Source: Pseudomonadota bacterium
GTDB taxonomy: Bacteria > Pseudomonadota > Gammaproteobacteria > Steroidobacterales > Steroidobacteraceae
DNA length: 64,000 nt
NCBI GenBank assembly: GCA_016713725.1
Contig: JADJOO010000010.1
Location: 122,839 to 186,838 of the forward strand
Direction of reading: 5' to 3'
The translations under genes and the position numbers were made by a program. Below the pieces are notes generated by a model. That model was not told the DNA's origin. It worked only from the letters and a program-made list of their open reading frames with translations, and did not search any database. Shown here in pieces: positions 9,346 to 19,826 of this stretch; positions within the stretch are counted from its first letter, which is position 1, and every line of letters starts with the position of its first letter.

Positions 9346-10458
9346 ATGGCCTCCACACGCGTCGTGCTCGCACTCTCCGGCGGTGTCGATTCCGCCGTTT
9401 CCGCCTTGCTGCTGCAGCGCGCGGGCTACGACGTGCACGCGCTCTTCATGCGCAACTGGGACGAAGACGAAGACGGTTACTGCACCGCAGCGACTGACCT
9501 GCAGGATGCGCGTCGCGTCTGCGACGACCTCGGCATCCCGCTGCATGCCGTTACTTTCGCGGCCGAATACCGCGATCGCGTCTTCCAGCACTTCCTCGAC
9601 GAGCTCGCGGCCGGACGCACGCCCAATCCCGATGTCGCCTGCAATCGAGAAATCAAGTTTGGTGTCTGTTTCGAGCACGCGCTGCGCCTCGGCGCCGACT
9701 GGTTCGCCACTGGCCATTACGCGCGCATGCTGGGCGGCCGGTTGTTGCGCGGCCTCGATCCCGGCAAGGACCAGACCTACTTCCTGCACACGGTGCCGGG
9801 TCCAATGCTTGCGCGCACGCTGTTTCCCATCGGCGACCTGCCGAAGGACGAAGTCCGCAGGCTCGCACACGAACACGCGCTGCCCGTGCACGACAAGCGC
9901 GACAGCACCGGCATCTGCTTCATCGGCGAGCGTCCCTTCGCCGAATTCCTCGCGCACTACCTGCCGGCGCAGCCCGGTCCCATCGAGACACCAGCAGGCC
10001 GCAGGCTCGGCACTCACCGTGGCCTGATGTATTACACGCTGGGCCAGCGCCAGGGCCTCGAGGTCGGCGGCGTCCGCGGCGCAGCCGAGAAGCCGTGGTA
10101 TGTCGCGAAAAAGGATCTGCAACGGAACACGCTCGTGGTCGTGCAGCAGCACGCGCACTCGCTCCTGCTCTGCAACACGTTCACCACCGAACCCGCACAT
10201 TGGATTGCGGGCCCCGCGCCGGCCGCCCGGTTCCGCTGCACCGTGAAGACCCGGTATCGGCAGGCGGACCAGGCATGCGAGGTCCGCGTCCTGCCGGACG
10301 GCCGCTGCTGCGTCCGCACCGACCTGGCACAGCGCGCTGTCACTCCCGGTCAATCGGCTGTTTTCTACCAGGGCGACGAATGCCTGGGCGGCGCTGTCAT
10401 TGCCGACATTCCCGAGATGGCCCTCGAGGTCGAATCCGATCGGGCATCCGGGCTATAA
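9346..10458 (+). CDS. mnmA: tRNA-specific 2-thiouridylase MnmA
   Basis: Installs the 2-thio group on U34 of tRNA-Lys, -Glu and -Gln, taking sulfur from the IscS/Tus relay. The 370-residue protein opens with the PP-loop LSGGVDSAV for ATP activation, then FMRNWDEDEDGYC. The two catalytic cysteines are in place: about C99 in NPDVACNREIKF and about C191 in STGICFIGERPF. A TAAAAT hexamer ends 6 bp before the ATG, so the message may start at or near the start codon. The stop codon overlaps the acnA -10 element. Confidence 0.97.
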   Translation: MASTRVVLALSGGVDSAVSALLLQRAGYDVHALFMRNWDEDEDGYCTAATDLQDARRVCDDLGIPLHAVTFAAEYRDRVFQHFLDELAAGRTPNPDVACNREIKFGVCFEHALRLGADWFATGHYARMLGGRLLRGLDPGKDQTYFLHTVPGPMLARTLFPIGDLPKDEVRRLAHEHALPVHDKRDSTGICFIGERPFAEFLAHYLPAQPGPIETPAGRRLGTHRGLMYYTLGQRQGLEVGGVRGAAEKPWYVAKKDLQRNTLVVVQQHAHSLLLCNTFTTEPAHWIAGPAPAARFRCTVKTRYRQADQACEVRVLPDGRCCVRTDLAQRAVTPGQSAVFYQGDECLGGAVIADIPEMALEVESDRASGL

Positions 10459-10459
10459 T
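10454..10459 (+). promoter_or_regulatory. acnA -10 element overlapping the mnmA stop
   Basis: Consensus TATAAT overlapping the last codons of mnmA, 39 bp before the acnA ATG, with a strong ribosome site (GGAGG) in the short leader. The -35 region shows no consensus match, which may imply an activator or a weak promoter. Confidence 0.6.
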
Positions 10460-10498
10460 TCCGCGGTTAACCGCTGCGTTTCCCGCCCCGGAGGTTTC

Positions 10499-13192
<2,694 letters not shown>

Positions 13193-13195
13193 GAA

Positions 13196-13220
13196 GGGGT
13201 TAGGGGATAGGGGTTGGGGG
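13196..13220 (+). other. G-quadruplex-like tract behind acnA
   Basis: Immediately after the acnA stop are four runs of four to five G separated by two- or three-base A/T loops (GGGGTTAGGGG, ATAGGGG, TTGGGGG). In RNA or single-stranded DNA this meets the usual rule for an intramolecular quadruplex. It is on the coding strand, so it would be in the acnA 3' untranslated region or the leader of the sirtuin gene. Confidence 0.6.
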
Positions 13221-13337
13221 TTAGTCGGAACAGCGACGCGGTCGCACCCGACTGCCCTCGATCCAAATCACTGGCGGGCTCCTGCTATTACCACGTCCCT
13301 GCTCTCCGCCGCTGCCGCCCTTCGATCCGCACGGCAC

Positions 13338-14024
13338 GTGTGTGTGCTGACGGGTGCGGGCATTTCCGCCGAGAGTGGGGTGCCGACGTTTCGTGATGCG
13401 CAGACCGGCCTCTGGGCAAAGTTCCGGCCTGAAGACCTGGCTACGCCCGAAGCGTTCGAACGCGATCCGAAACGCATCTGGGAATGGTACGAATGGCGGC
13501 GTGAACTCGTGCGCCAGGTCGAACCGAACGCCGGACACCGGGCGTTGATCGACCTGGCGCGCACGGTGCCGCGCCTGACGCTGGTCACGCAGAACGTCGA
13601 CGGATTGCACCAGCGTGCGGGCAGCACGGGCGTCATCGAATACCACGGCAACATCCTGCGTGACCGCTGCTCCGCCGAAGGAACGATCGCCAGACGTTCT
13701 TCGCTCTCGATCACCGGCCTGCCGGAATGCGCGCGTTGCGGCGAGTTGCTGCGGCCCGACGTCGTCTGGTTCGGCGAAACGATTCCCAGATACGCGGCTC
13801 TCGAGGCGGAAGCGGCAGCTACCGACTGCGACGTCTTCCTGTCAATCGGTACCGCCTCGGTCGTGTACCCGGCGGCGGGCCTCGCTGAAAGCGCCCAGCG
13901 GTCTGGCGCTACGATCATCGAGGTCAACACAGAGTCCACGTCTCTCACGCCGCTGGCCGATTGCTCGTTGCGCGGTCCGTCAGGCGACGTACTGCCGCAG
14001 TTGTTGCAGATCCTGCGCGGCTGA
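13338..14024 (+). CDS. cobB: NAD-dependent protein deacylase, sirtuin (CobB type, class III)
   Basis: Removes acyl groups from lysine using NAD+. GAGISAESGVPTFRD, TQNVDGLHQRAG (NAD and catalytic His regions), HGNI, and VVWFGE are present. The sequence YEWR gives the Y-x2-R pair that defines class III sirtuins active on succinyl-lysine. Zinc-site cysteines are C-x2-C in ECARCG plus a single upstream Cys, as in E. coli CobB. The GTG at 13338 begins inside the first strand, leaving only MCVLTG before the glycine motif. The frame stays open upstream and encodes SLLSAAAALRSARH, a natural N-terminal helix; the only start-like codon there is ATT at 13287, so the true start is uncertain. Confidence 0.9.
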   Translation: MCVLTGAGISAESGVPTFRDAQTGLWAKFRPEDLATPEAFERDPKRIWEWYEWRRELVRQVEPNAGHRALIDLARTVPRLTLVTQNVDGLHQRAGSTGVIEYHGNILRDRCSAEGTIARRSSLSITGLPECARCGELLRPDVVWFGETIPRYAALEAEAAATDCDVFLSIGTASVVYPAAGLAESAQRSGATIIEVNTESTSLTPLADCSLRGPSGDVLPQLLQILRG

Positions 14025-14050
14025 CCGGCCGGGCACCGTGCGCGTGGGTT

Positions 14051-14170
14051 GGTGCTCCGTTCGTGTCCCGGCGAGCGCGACTGCCTCTCCGTTCGCTCAA
14101 GGCGGTGTTCCGTTCCTGATCCGGCGAGCGAAAAGGCAGACACGCTCGCCGGAACAGGAACGGAACACCG
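14051..14170. repeat. hairpin repeat patch 3 (different stem, same loop core)
   Basis: From 14103 to 14170 two 28-bp arms pair with one mismatch (arms begin CGGTGTTCCGTTCCTG and end with its complement). The 12-base loop AAAAGGCAGACA is the conserved core found at the other loci, closed here by GAGCG/CGCTC. A degenerate unit at 14051-14097 repeats the left arm (GGTGCTCCGTTCGTGTCC). The patch lies between the convergent 3' ends of cobB and the YeiH-like gene and could also act as a bidirectional terminator. Confidence 0.85.
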
Positions 14171-14173
14171 TCA

Positions 14174-14198
14174 CCGCAGCCGCAGCCGCAGCCGCAGC
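14174..14198 (+). repeat. short tandem hexamer, CCGCAG x4
   Basis: Four copies of CCGCAG directly after the hairpin. Short and common in GC-rich intergenic DNA; no function inferred. Confidence 0.6.
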
Positions 14199-14211
14199 CA
14201 CGACCGCACAC

Positions 14212-15204
14212 CTACCGCCCCATGAACGCAAGCCCAGCCAGCACGAACAGGCCAACGAACAGCGTCTCACCGACGACGATCGCGATGGGCCGCCAGCCGA
14301 CGCGCGCAAGGTCGCCAAGCGACGTCTTGGTGCCCAATGCGGCGATCGCGAGCACGAGACTCCATCGCGACGCTTCCTGCAGTCCTTTCGTGGCCGGAGC
14401 AGGCAGCCAGCCGAGCGAATTCACGACCACGAGTGCCGCGAAGCCGACGAGGAACAGCGGCAGCAGCGGTGGCCGGTCCTCACCCGGCGTGACGGCCGCA
14501 CCAGAACGCTGCAACACGAACGAAATGACGAGAACCACCGGCAACAGCAGGGCAACGCGGAACAACTTGACGATGGTGGCCGTGTCGCCCGCCTCGGTCG
14601 AGACGCTGTAGCCGGCACCGACCACCTGCGCCACGTCGTGGATCGTCGCACCGAGGAATATTCCAGTGGTATGCGGATCGAAGCCGAGGGCGCCGGCCAG
14701 CACCGGGTACAGGACCATCGCGATGGTGGACAGCGCGGTGACGGCGACCACCGTCATGATCGTGTCGCGTTCGTGATCGGGACCGCGCGGCAACACCGAG
14801 GCAATGGCGAGCGCGGCAGACGCGCCGCAGATGGCAACGGAGCCGCCAGTCAGCAGGCCGAAATTGCGTGCCAGGCCAGTGCTGCGCGCCAGCACGATGC
14901 CGCAGAGAATCGTGAACAGTACCGCGCCCGCCGTGAGCACGAGCGCGCCGCCGCCGAGCGACTGGATCTGGTCGAAGGTGATGCGGGCGCCGAGCAGCGC
15001 GACGCCCAGGCGCAGGATCGAGCGCGACGCGAACTCGATGCCGGGTTTGCAGCGTTCGTCGCGCGAGAGGAAGTTGACGGCGATGCCGAGCAACAGGGCG
15101 AAAAGCATGACCGGCGTGGAATAGTGCTCGGCCAGCCAGGAGGCGGCGAGCGCCACCATCACGGTGATGACCAGGCCGGGACCAAGGCTGCGAAGATCGG
15201 GCAT
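14212..15204 (-). CDS. YeiH/YadS-family membrane protein (putative sulfate exporter family)
   Basis: A 330-residue integral membrane protein of the UPF0324/YeiH family. About ten hydrophobic segments are visible, and the family blocks GGSVAICGASAALAIASVLP (about 120-139), GIFLGATIHDVAQVVGAGY (about 183-201) and LGTKTSLGDLARVGWRP near the C-terminus are intact. Some members have been linked to sulfur compound export, but substrates are not established and nothing here settles it. It is divergent from the methionine-sulfoxide reductase genes by 100 bp, which may indicate a common sulfur or oxidative-stress theme (inference). Confidence 0.88.
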   Translation of the reverse strand: MPDLRSLGPGLVITVMVALAASWLAEHYSTPVMLFALLLGIAVNFLSRDERCKPGIEFASRSILRLGVALLGARITFDQIQSLGGGALVLTAGAVLFTILCGIVLARSTGLARNFGLLTGGSVAICGASAALAIASVLPRGPDHERDTIMTVVAVTALSTIAMVLYPVLAGALGFDPHTTGIFLGATIHDVAQVVGAGYSVSTEAGDTATIVKLFRVALLLPVVLVISFVLQRSGAAVTPGEDRPPLLPLFLVGFAALVVVNSLGWLPAPATKGLQEASRWSLVLAIAALGTKTSLGDLARVGWRPIAIVVGETLFVGLFVLAGLAFMGR

Positions 15205-15304
15205 GAGATACCTGGACGCTGGGTATGAATCCTCCCCCAGAGGACGGTTCCCATGTTAGAACCTCGTCGATCGAACCGCGCAGACTTTCCGAGGTCTCAT
15301 CGGG

Positions 15305-16906
15305 ATGCGACGCACCCAACCCAGCCTGCAACCCATGCCGTCCGAGATCACGCCGCCTGACCGGTATTTCAGTCGGCGAGACATAATCACGGCGCTTGCT
15401 GCCGCCGCGGCAGTGGGCGTCGGTGTCCCGCGGAACGTTTCGGCGGCCCCGCTGAAGTACCTGCGGAATCCTCGATTCAGCCTGAATGAGGCCGCAAATT
15501 CTCGTGAAGATATAACGACTTACAACAACTTTTACGAATTTGGCACAGATAAGGCGGACCCCGCGCAGAACTCCAGCAAGTTCAAGCCACGGCCCTGGTC
15601 CGTGGCAGTCACGGGCGAATGCTCGAAACCGGGCACCTACACGCTTGAAGACATCCTGAAACCCCATGGGCTGGAGGAGCGCATCTATCGGCTGCGCTGC
15701 GTCGAGGCCTGGTCGATGGTGATTCCCTGGGTCGGGTTCCCGCTCGGTGACCTGCTGAAGCGCTTCGAGCCGAACTCCAAAGCCAGGTACGTTGCCTTCA
15801 AGACGGTCATGCGGCCGAACGAGATGCCCGGCCAGCGCTTTCCGGTGCTCGACTGGCCCTACGTCGAGGGCCTGCGCATCGACGAGGCCATGCACCCGCT
15901 GGCGTTGCTCGCGGTGGGACTGTACGGCCAGACCCTGCCCAACCAGAACGGCGCACCGCTGCGACTGGTCGTGCCCTGGAAGTATGGTTTCAAGGGCATC
16001 AAGTCGATCGTCGAGATCCGCTTCACCGAACGCCAGCCGCCCACGTCCTGGAACATTTCCGCGCCGCGGGAGTACGGCTTCTTCGCCAACGTGAACCCAG
16101 GCGTAGACCACCCGCGCTGGAGCCAGGCGCAGGAGCGGCGCATCGGCGCAGGCCTGTTCGCCTCGAAGCAGGCGACGCTGCCGTTCAACGGTTACGCCAC
16201 GCAGGTTGCCGCGCTTTACTCGGGGCTGGACCTGCGCAAGTTCTTTGAGCCACCGGACATGAACGCGCCTGCACGCCCGGCCGCGCAGCGCCGGCGGGCT
16301 GACAAACCCGTCGTGTTCCTGCTCTGCTCGCTGCCGTTGCTGCGGCTCGTGCTACGCGCGTTCGGCGTGTCCAGCCTGTCGCTCGGTCCGAATCCGGTCG
16401 AGGCACTGCTGCACGGGCTGGGCCTCTGGGGACTGCGCCTGCTGCTGCTGACGCTCTGCGTCCGTCCGGTCGCCGTCACGCTGCGCCAGCCTCGCCTGAT
16501 GCGCTTGCGGCGAATGGTCGGATTGTGGGCCTTCTCTTACCTGGTGCTGCATTTCCTCACGTGGCTCGTACTCGACCGCGGCCTCGACCTGAACGGCATC
16601 GCGGCGGACATCGTCAAGCGACCGTTCATCACCGTGGGATTCGCAGCCTTGCTGTTGCTGATCCCGCTCGCCGTCACGTCGACGGATCGCTGGATGCGAC
16701 GCCTGGGGCGACGGTGGCATTCGCTGCACAGGCTCGTCTACGTCGCCGCCCTGCTCGGCTCCCTGCATTTCCTGTGGCTGGTGAAAGCGGACTGGCGCGA
16801 GCCGGCGTTGTACATCGCCGCGTATGTAGCTCTGATGGCGTGGCGGTGGTGGAAGCAGCGGCCGGGAACTGGCAAGACCCTGATGCAACCGGTGAGGCAG
16901 TCCTGA
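15305..16906 (+). CDS. msrP: MsrP–MsrQ: periplasmic methionine sulfoxide reductase joined to its haem membrane subunit
   Basis: MsrP (YedY) repairs oxidised periplasmic methionines with a molybdopterin cofactor; MsrQ (YedZ) is its b-type haem electron donor. Residues 1 to about 316 are MsrP: twin-arginine signal (SRRDIITALAAAAAVGVG), molybdenum ligand about C132 in YRLRCVEAW, and the family C-terminus LRKFF. From about 319 the same frame becomes MsrQ, with six membrane segments and haem-ligand histidines such as LVLHFLTW and HSLHRLVY. In most bacteria these are two genes. Here one T added to the TTT run at 16244-16246 would create a TGA right after LRKFF and leave MsrQ to start at the ATG at 16259, so the fusion may be artificial. 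A second in-frame ATG at 15335 is an equally possible start. Confidence 0.92.
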   Translation: MRRTQPSLQPMPSEITPPDRYFSRRDIITALAAAAAVGVGVPRNVSAAPLKYLRNPRFSLNEAANSREDITTYNNFYEFGTDKADPAQNSSKFKPRPWSVAVTGECSKPGTYTLEDILKPHGLEERIYRLRCVEAWSMVIPWVGFPLGDLLKRFEPNSKARYVAFKTVMRPNEMPGQRFPVLDWPYVEGLRIDEAMHPLALLAVGLYGQTLPNQNGAPLRLVVPWKYGFKGIKSIVEIRFTERQPPTSWNISAPREYGFFANVNPGVDHPRWSQAQERRIGAGLFASKQATLPFNGYATQVAALYSGLDLRKFFEPPDMNAPARPAAQRRRADKPVVFLLCSLPLLRLVLRAFGVSSLSLGPNPVEALLHGLGLWGLRLLLLTLCVRPVAVTLRQPRLMRLRRMVGLWAFSYLVLHFLTWLVLDRGLDLNGIAADIVKRPFITVGFAALLLLIPLAVTSTDRWMRRLGRRWHSLHRLVYVAALLGSLHFLWLVKADWREPALYIAAYVALMAWRWWKQRPGTGKTLMQPVRQS

Positions 16907-16925
16907 CCTGCGACGACCCTCTCGA

Positions 16926-17795
16926 TCAGGCCCGTTTCAGCGCCGCATGCGCGAACACGCTGCCGAGTATGACCGCCAGTCCGGCATAGAACTGCAAGCC
17001 GAGTTCGCGTTGCTCGGACAGCAGCAGCATCGCGAGAACGACGGCATAGACGGGTTCGAGGCTGACCGCAAGCTGCGCGCTGAAGGCGCTGAGATTGCGC
17101 AGCGCGACCAATGAGAGTGCAAACGGAAACAGCGTGCAGGCGATCGAGAGCACGAGCAGCAGCGCTGCATCGCGCGCATCGGGCAAAGGCAGTCGCGTAC
17201 TGTCCCCGTCGAGCGACAGGGTCAGCACCGTCAGGAACACCGTCCCCGCGGCCAGTTCGAGGCCTGTCACGGCCAGAGGCTCGCCGGACTCGACGAAACG
17301 CTTGTTCAGCGAACCGAAAATCGCGACGAGGATGGCCGAAAGTACGCCCGCGGCAATGCCAAGTCGCATGCCGCCCGGGGTGCCGCCGACGACCAGCATC
17401 ACGCCCGGCACGGCTGCAATGCCGATCACCAGTTCGCGCGGATCGAAACGCTTGTTGGTGATCCAGGGTTCTACGACGGACATGATGATTGGCGCCACGC
17501 CCATGCACGTGGCCGCGACCGAGGCATTCGCGAGCTTGATCGCGCCGTAGAAAGTCACCCAATGAAGCGCCACGACGACGCCGATGCCGGAGAAGATGGC
17601 CACGGTGCGGAGGCTCATGCGCCGGACCCCACGCCAGAACGCCGGGACGAGCGCCAGCGCAAGCACGACCAGCGACATCCGCCACCACACCAGCGCGAAC
17701 GCAGGCAGGGTGATCAGCTTGCCGAGGATGGCGGTGAAGCCCCAGATCACCACGCACAGGTGGATCTGCAGCAACGCCTTGCGGGCGGGAGGCAT
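16926..17795 (-). CDS. EamA/DMT-family transporter
   Basis: A 289-residue membrane protein with ten predicted segments in two tandem EamA halves (about 10-135 and 150-285), the drug/metabolite transporter layout. The opening VVIWGFTAILGKL and the second-half LSAILVAIFGSLNKR are typical. Substrate cannot be told from sequence. Its 3' end faces the 3' end of msrP–msrQ with a 19-bp gap; the fabH-like gene lies upstream on the same strand, 40 bp away, so the two may be cotranscribed. Confidence 0.9.
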   Translation of the reverse strand: MPPARKALLQIHLCVVIWGFTAILGKLITLPAFALVWWRMSLVVLALALVPAFWRGVRRMSLRTVAIFSGIGVVVALHWVTFYGAIKLANASVAATCMGVAPIIMSVVEPWITNKRFDPRELVIGIAAVPGVMLVVGGTPGGMRLGIAAGVLSAILVAIFGSLNKRFVESGEPLAVTGLELAAGTVFLTVLTLSLDGDSTRLPLPDARDAALLLVLSIACTLFPFALSLVALRNLSAFSAQLAVSLEPVYAVVLAMLLLSEQRELGLQFYAGLAVILGSVFAHAALKRA

Positions 17796-17835
17796 GGTTG
17801 GCTGCGGGCTCCGGCTGGGCCGGTCGCCCGTGAAC

Positions 17836-18903
17836 TCAGCCCGCCTTCGTCAGGTAGCCCTGCACGATCTCGAGCGCCGTGCGGTCGCTCGGCGGCAGGT
17901 CGACGTCGGTCGTGCCCAGGGGCGTCGTGCGCTCACCCCAGCGTATGAGGTGCGCACAAAAGGTGAGGCCCGCGCCAAACCCCGGCAACAGCAGCAGGCT
18001 GTTCGGCTTGACCCGGCCCTCTTCGATCGCTTCGACCAGCGCGACCGCGACGGTCGCGGCCGACATGTTGCCGTACTTGTGCACGTTGACGAACATGCGA
18101 TCGGCAGGCGCGCCGACGCGCTTCGCGACCGCATCCATGATGCGCAGGTTGGCCTGGTGCGGTATCACGACGTCGACGTCGTCGACCTTGTACCCCTGGG
18201 CGGCGAGCACGTCCGTGCACGCGCCGGACATTCCGAGCACTGCACGCTTGAAGATTTCCGGGCCCTCGAAAATCCACGAAGTCTCGCCGTAGGGTCGACC
18301 CTGGTTGACGTAGCGGCCGCCCATGCCCTTGACGACGAGCGTACTGCGCGCATCGCTGTCGCAGCCCAGCTTTTCGCCGAGCAGCCCTTCGACCTTGTCC
18401 GTGGCCTCGAGCACGACGGCGGCGCAGCCGTCACCGAACAACACGCAGACGCCGCGGTTGTGCCAGTCCATGAACGCCGAGATCAGTTCGCCGCCGACCA
18501 CCACTGCATTCTTGACGACGCCGGTGCGGATCAACGCATTGGCGGTGCTGAGCGCGTACAGGAAACTGGTGCACGCCGTGTTCACGTCATAGGCAGCGGC
18601 GCGTTTCGCGCCCAACCGGACCTGCAGGCCCGAAGCCTGGTTCGGCACCTGGTCGTCGAAGCTGCAGGTGCCGATGACGATGAGTTCAACGTCGGCCGGA
18701 TCGAGGCCCGCGGCTGCCAGTGCCCGCATGGAACTGACGTACGCCATCTCCTCGAGTGACACGTGCGAAATACGCCGCTCGCTGATACCCGTGCGCGACG
18801 TGATCCACTCGTCGTTGGTGTCGAGGAACGTCGCGAGGTCGGCGTTGGTCAGGACATTGGCCGGAAGGCACTTGCCCCAGCCTGTAATGGCAGCGTGAGT
18901 CAC
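17836..18903 (-). CDS. 3-oxoacyl-ACP synthase III-like protein (FabH family)
   Basis: Thiolase-fold condensing enzyme. The triad of initiating ketosynthases is present: about C111 (NTACTSFLY), H249 (IPHQANLR) and N279 (HKYGNMSAA). I use a GTG at 18903, preceded by GGGGGA; a longer frame to 19050 would overlap the divergent hydrolase gene and adds no family sequence. At 355 residues it is longer than housekeeping FabH (about 317) and carries extra segments, so it may be a specialised KAS III that joins acyl chains outside the core fatty acid pathway. It is not next to other fab genes. The divergent alpha/beta-hydrolase-like gene may be functionally linked (inference). Confidence 0.85.
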   Translation of the reverse strand: MTHAAITGWGKCLPANVLTNADLATFLDTNDEWITSRTGISERRISHVSLEEMAYVSSMRALAAAGLDPADVELIVIGTCSFDDQVPNQASGLQVRLGAKRAAAYDVNTACTSFLYALSTANALIRTGVVKNAVVVGGELISAFMDWHNRGVCVLFGDGCAAVVLEATDKVEGLLGEKLGCDSDARSTLVVKGMGGRYVNQGRPYGETSWIFEGPEIFKRAVLGMSGACTDVLAAQGYKVDDVDVVIPHQANLRIMDAVAKRVGAPADRMFVNVHKYGNMSAATVAVALVEAIEEGRVKPNSLLLLPGFGAGLTFCAHLIRWGERTTPLGTTDVDLPPSDRTALEIVQGYLTKAG

Positions 18904-19018
18904 TGACGTCCCCCAGGGGCTTGTCCGGATTTTGGTGCGACACTTTACCAGTCTGCGAGCGCTGTGGAATGATCCCGCCGGCCCCATTCCGGGCCGCACC
19001 CCCGCCAGAGTGACCCGC

Positions 19019-19822
19019 ATGCCCCACACCCGCATCAACGGCCACGACATGTACTACGAGGTGCTGGGCCAGGGCGACCCGGTGCTTTGCATGGGCGGCT
19101 GGGGCACGTTCTGCCACGACAATCACCATCACCTGGCCCGCGGTCTTACCGACCGCCACCAGGTGATCCTGTTCGACTACCGCGGTATTCGGGAATCCGG
19201 GGACGACCTCAGCGTGCCCTCGACCATGGAACTGCACGCCAACGACGCGATCGGCCTGCTCGACCACCTTGGGCTGAAAAACGTCCACTTGATGGGGCTG
19301 GTCGGCATGGGGGCCTGCATCTGCCAGGAAATCGCAATCCGGCGCCCCGACCTCGCCCGCAGCATGCTCAACATGGGCGCCTGGTGCGAGGTCGACGCTT
19401 TCCTGCGCGATCAGCTCGAGATGTTCCGCTGGATCCACCGCGACCTGGGCTTCTTCCCTTTCCAGAAGGCGGTCACGCTGCTTTCGTTCGACGCGGAGTA
19501 CTACAACGCCAACCATGACCGCCTGCTCGGACCCGGCGGCGGCTGGAAGGAACTGAACGGCCGTTACGCGGCGCACTCCCGGCTGATCGACGCTTGCGTG
19601 ACCTTCGAGTCCCGGGATCGCCTGGCGGCCATTCTTTGTCCGTCGCTGATCATTCACGCAGGCAAGGATGTCGTGACCGCCCCACGCAACACGTTGCCGA
19701 TCGAGCGCGGCATTCCCGGAGCGAAAGGCATCCTGTGGGACGACGTCGCCCACGTGGTCGCGGGCAAGGAGCAAAAGATCCGCTTCGCCGACACACTGTT
19801 CGACTGGCTCGCCGCGAACTGA
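19019..19822 (+). CDS. alpha/beta hydrolase-fold protein lacking the nucleophile serine
   Basis: The 267-residue protein has the alpha/beta hydrolase layout: DPVLCMGGWGT (oxyanion region), VILFDYRGIRES, and the acid and base positions D217 (HAGKDVV) and H245 (DDVAHVV). At the nucleophile elbow, however, the usual G-x-S-x-G is replaced by GLVGMGA, placing Gly96 where Ser should be. The protein could be a non-hydrolytic member, a lyase or isomerase on this fold, or a binding protein. Start at 19019 (MPHTRINGHDMYYEV), since an earlier in-frame codon would lie inside the leader of the fabH-like gene. The symporter gene follows after only 4 bp, suggesting an operon. Confidence 0.85.
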   Translation: MPHTRINGHDMYYEVLGQGDPVLCMGGWGTFCHDNHHHLARGLTDRHQVILFDYRGIRESGDDLSVPSTMELHANDAIGLLDHLGLKNVHLMGLVGMGACICQEIAIRRPDLARSMLNMGAWCEVDAFLRDQLEMFRWIHRDLGFFPFQKAVTLLSFDAEYYNANHDRLLGPGGGWKELNGRYAAHSRLIDACVTFESRDRLAAILCPSLIIHAGKDVVTAPRNTLPIERGIPGAKGILWDDVAHVVAGKEQKIRFADTLFDWLAAN

Positions 19823-19826
19823 CCCG

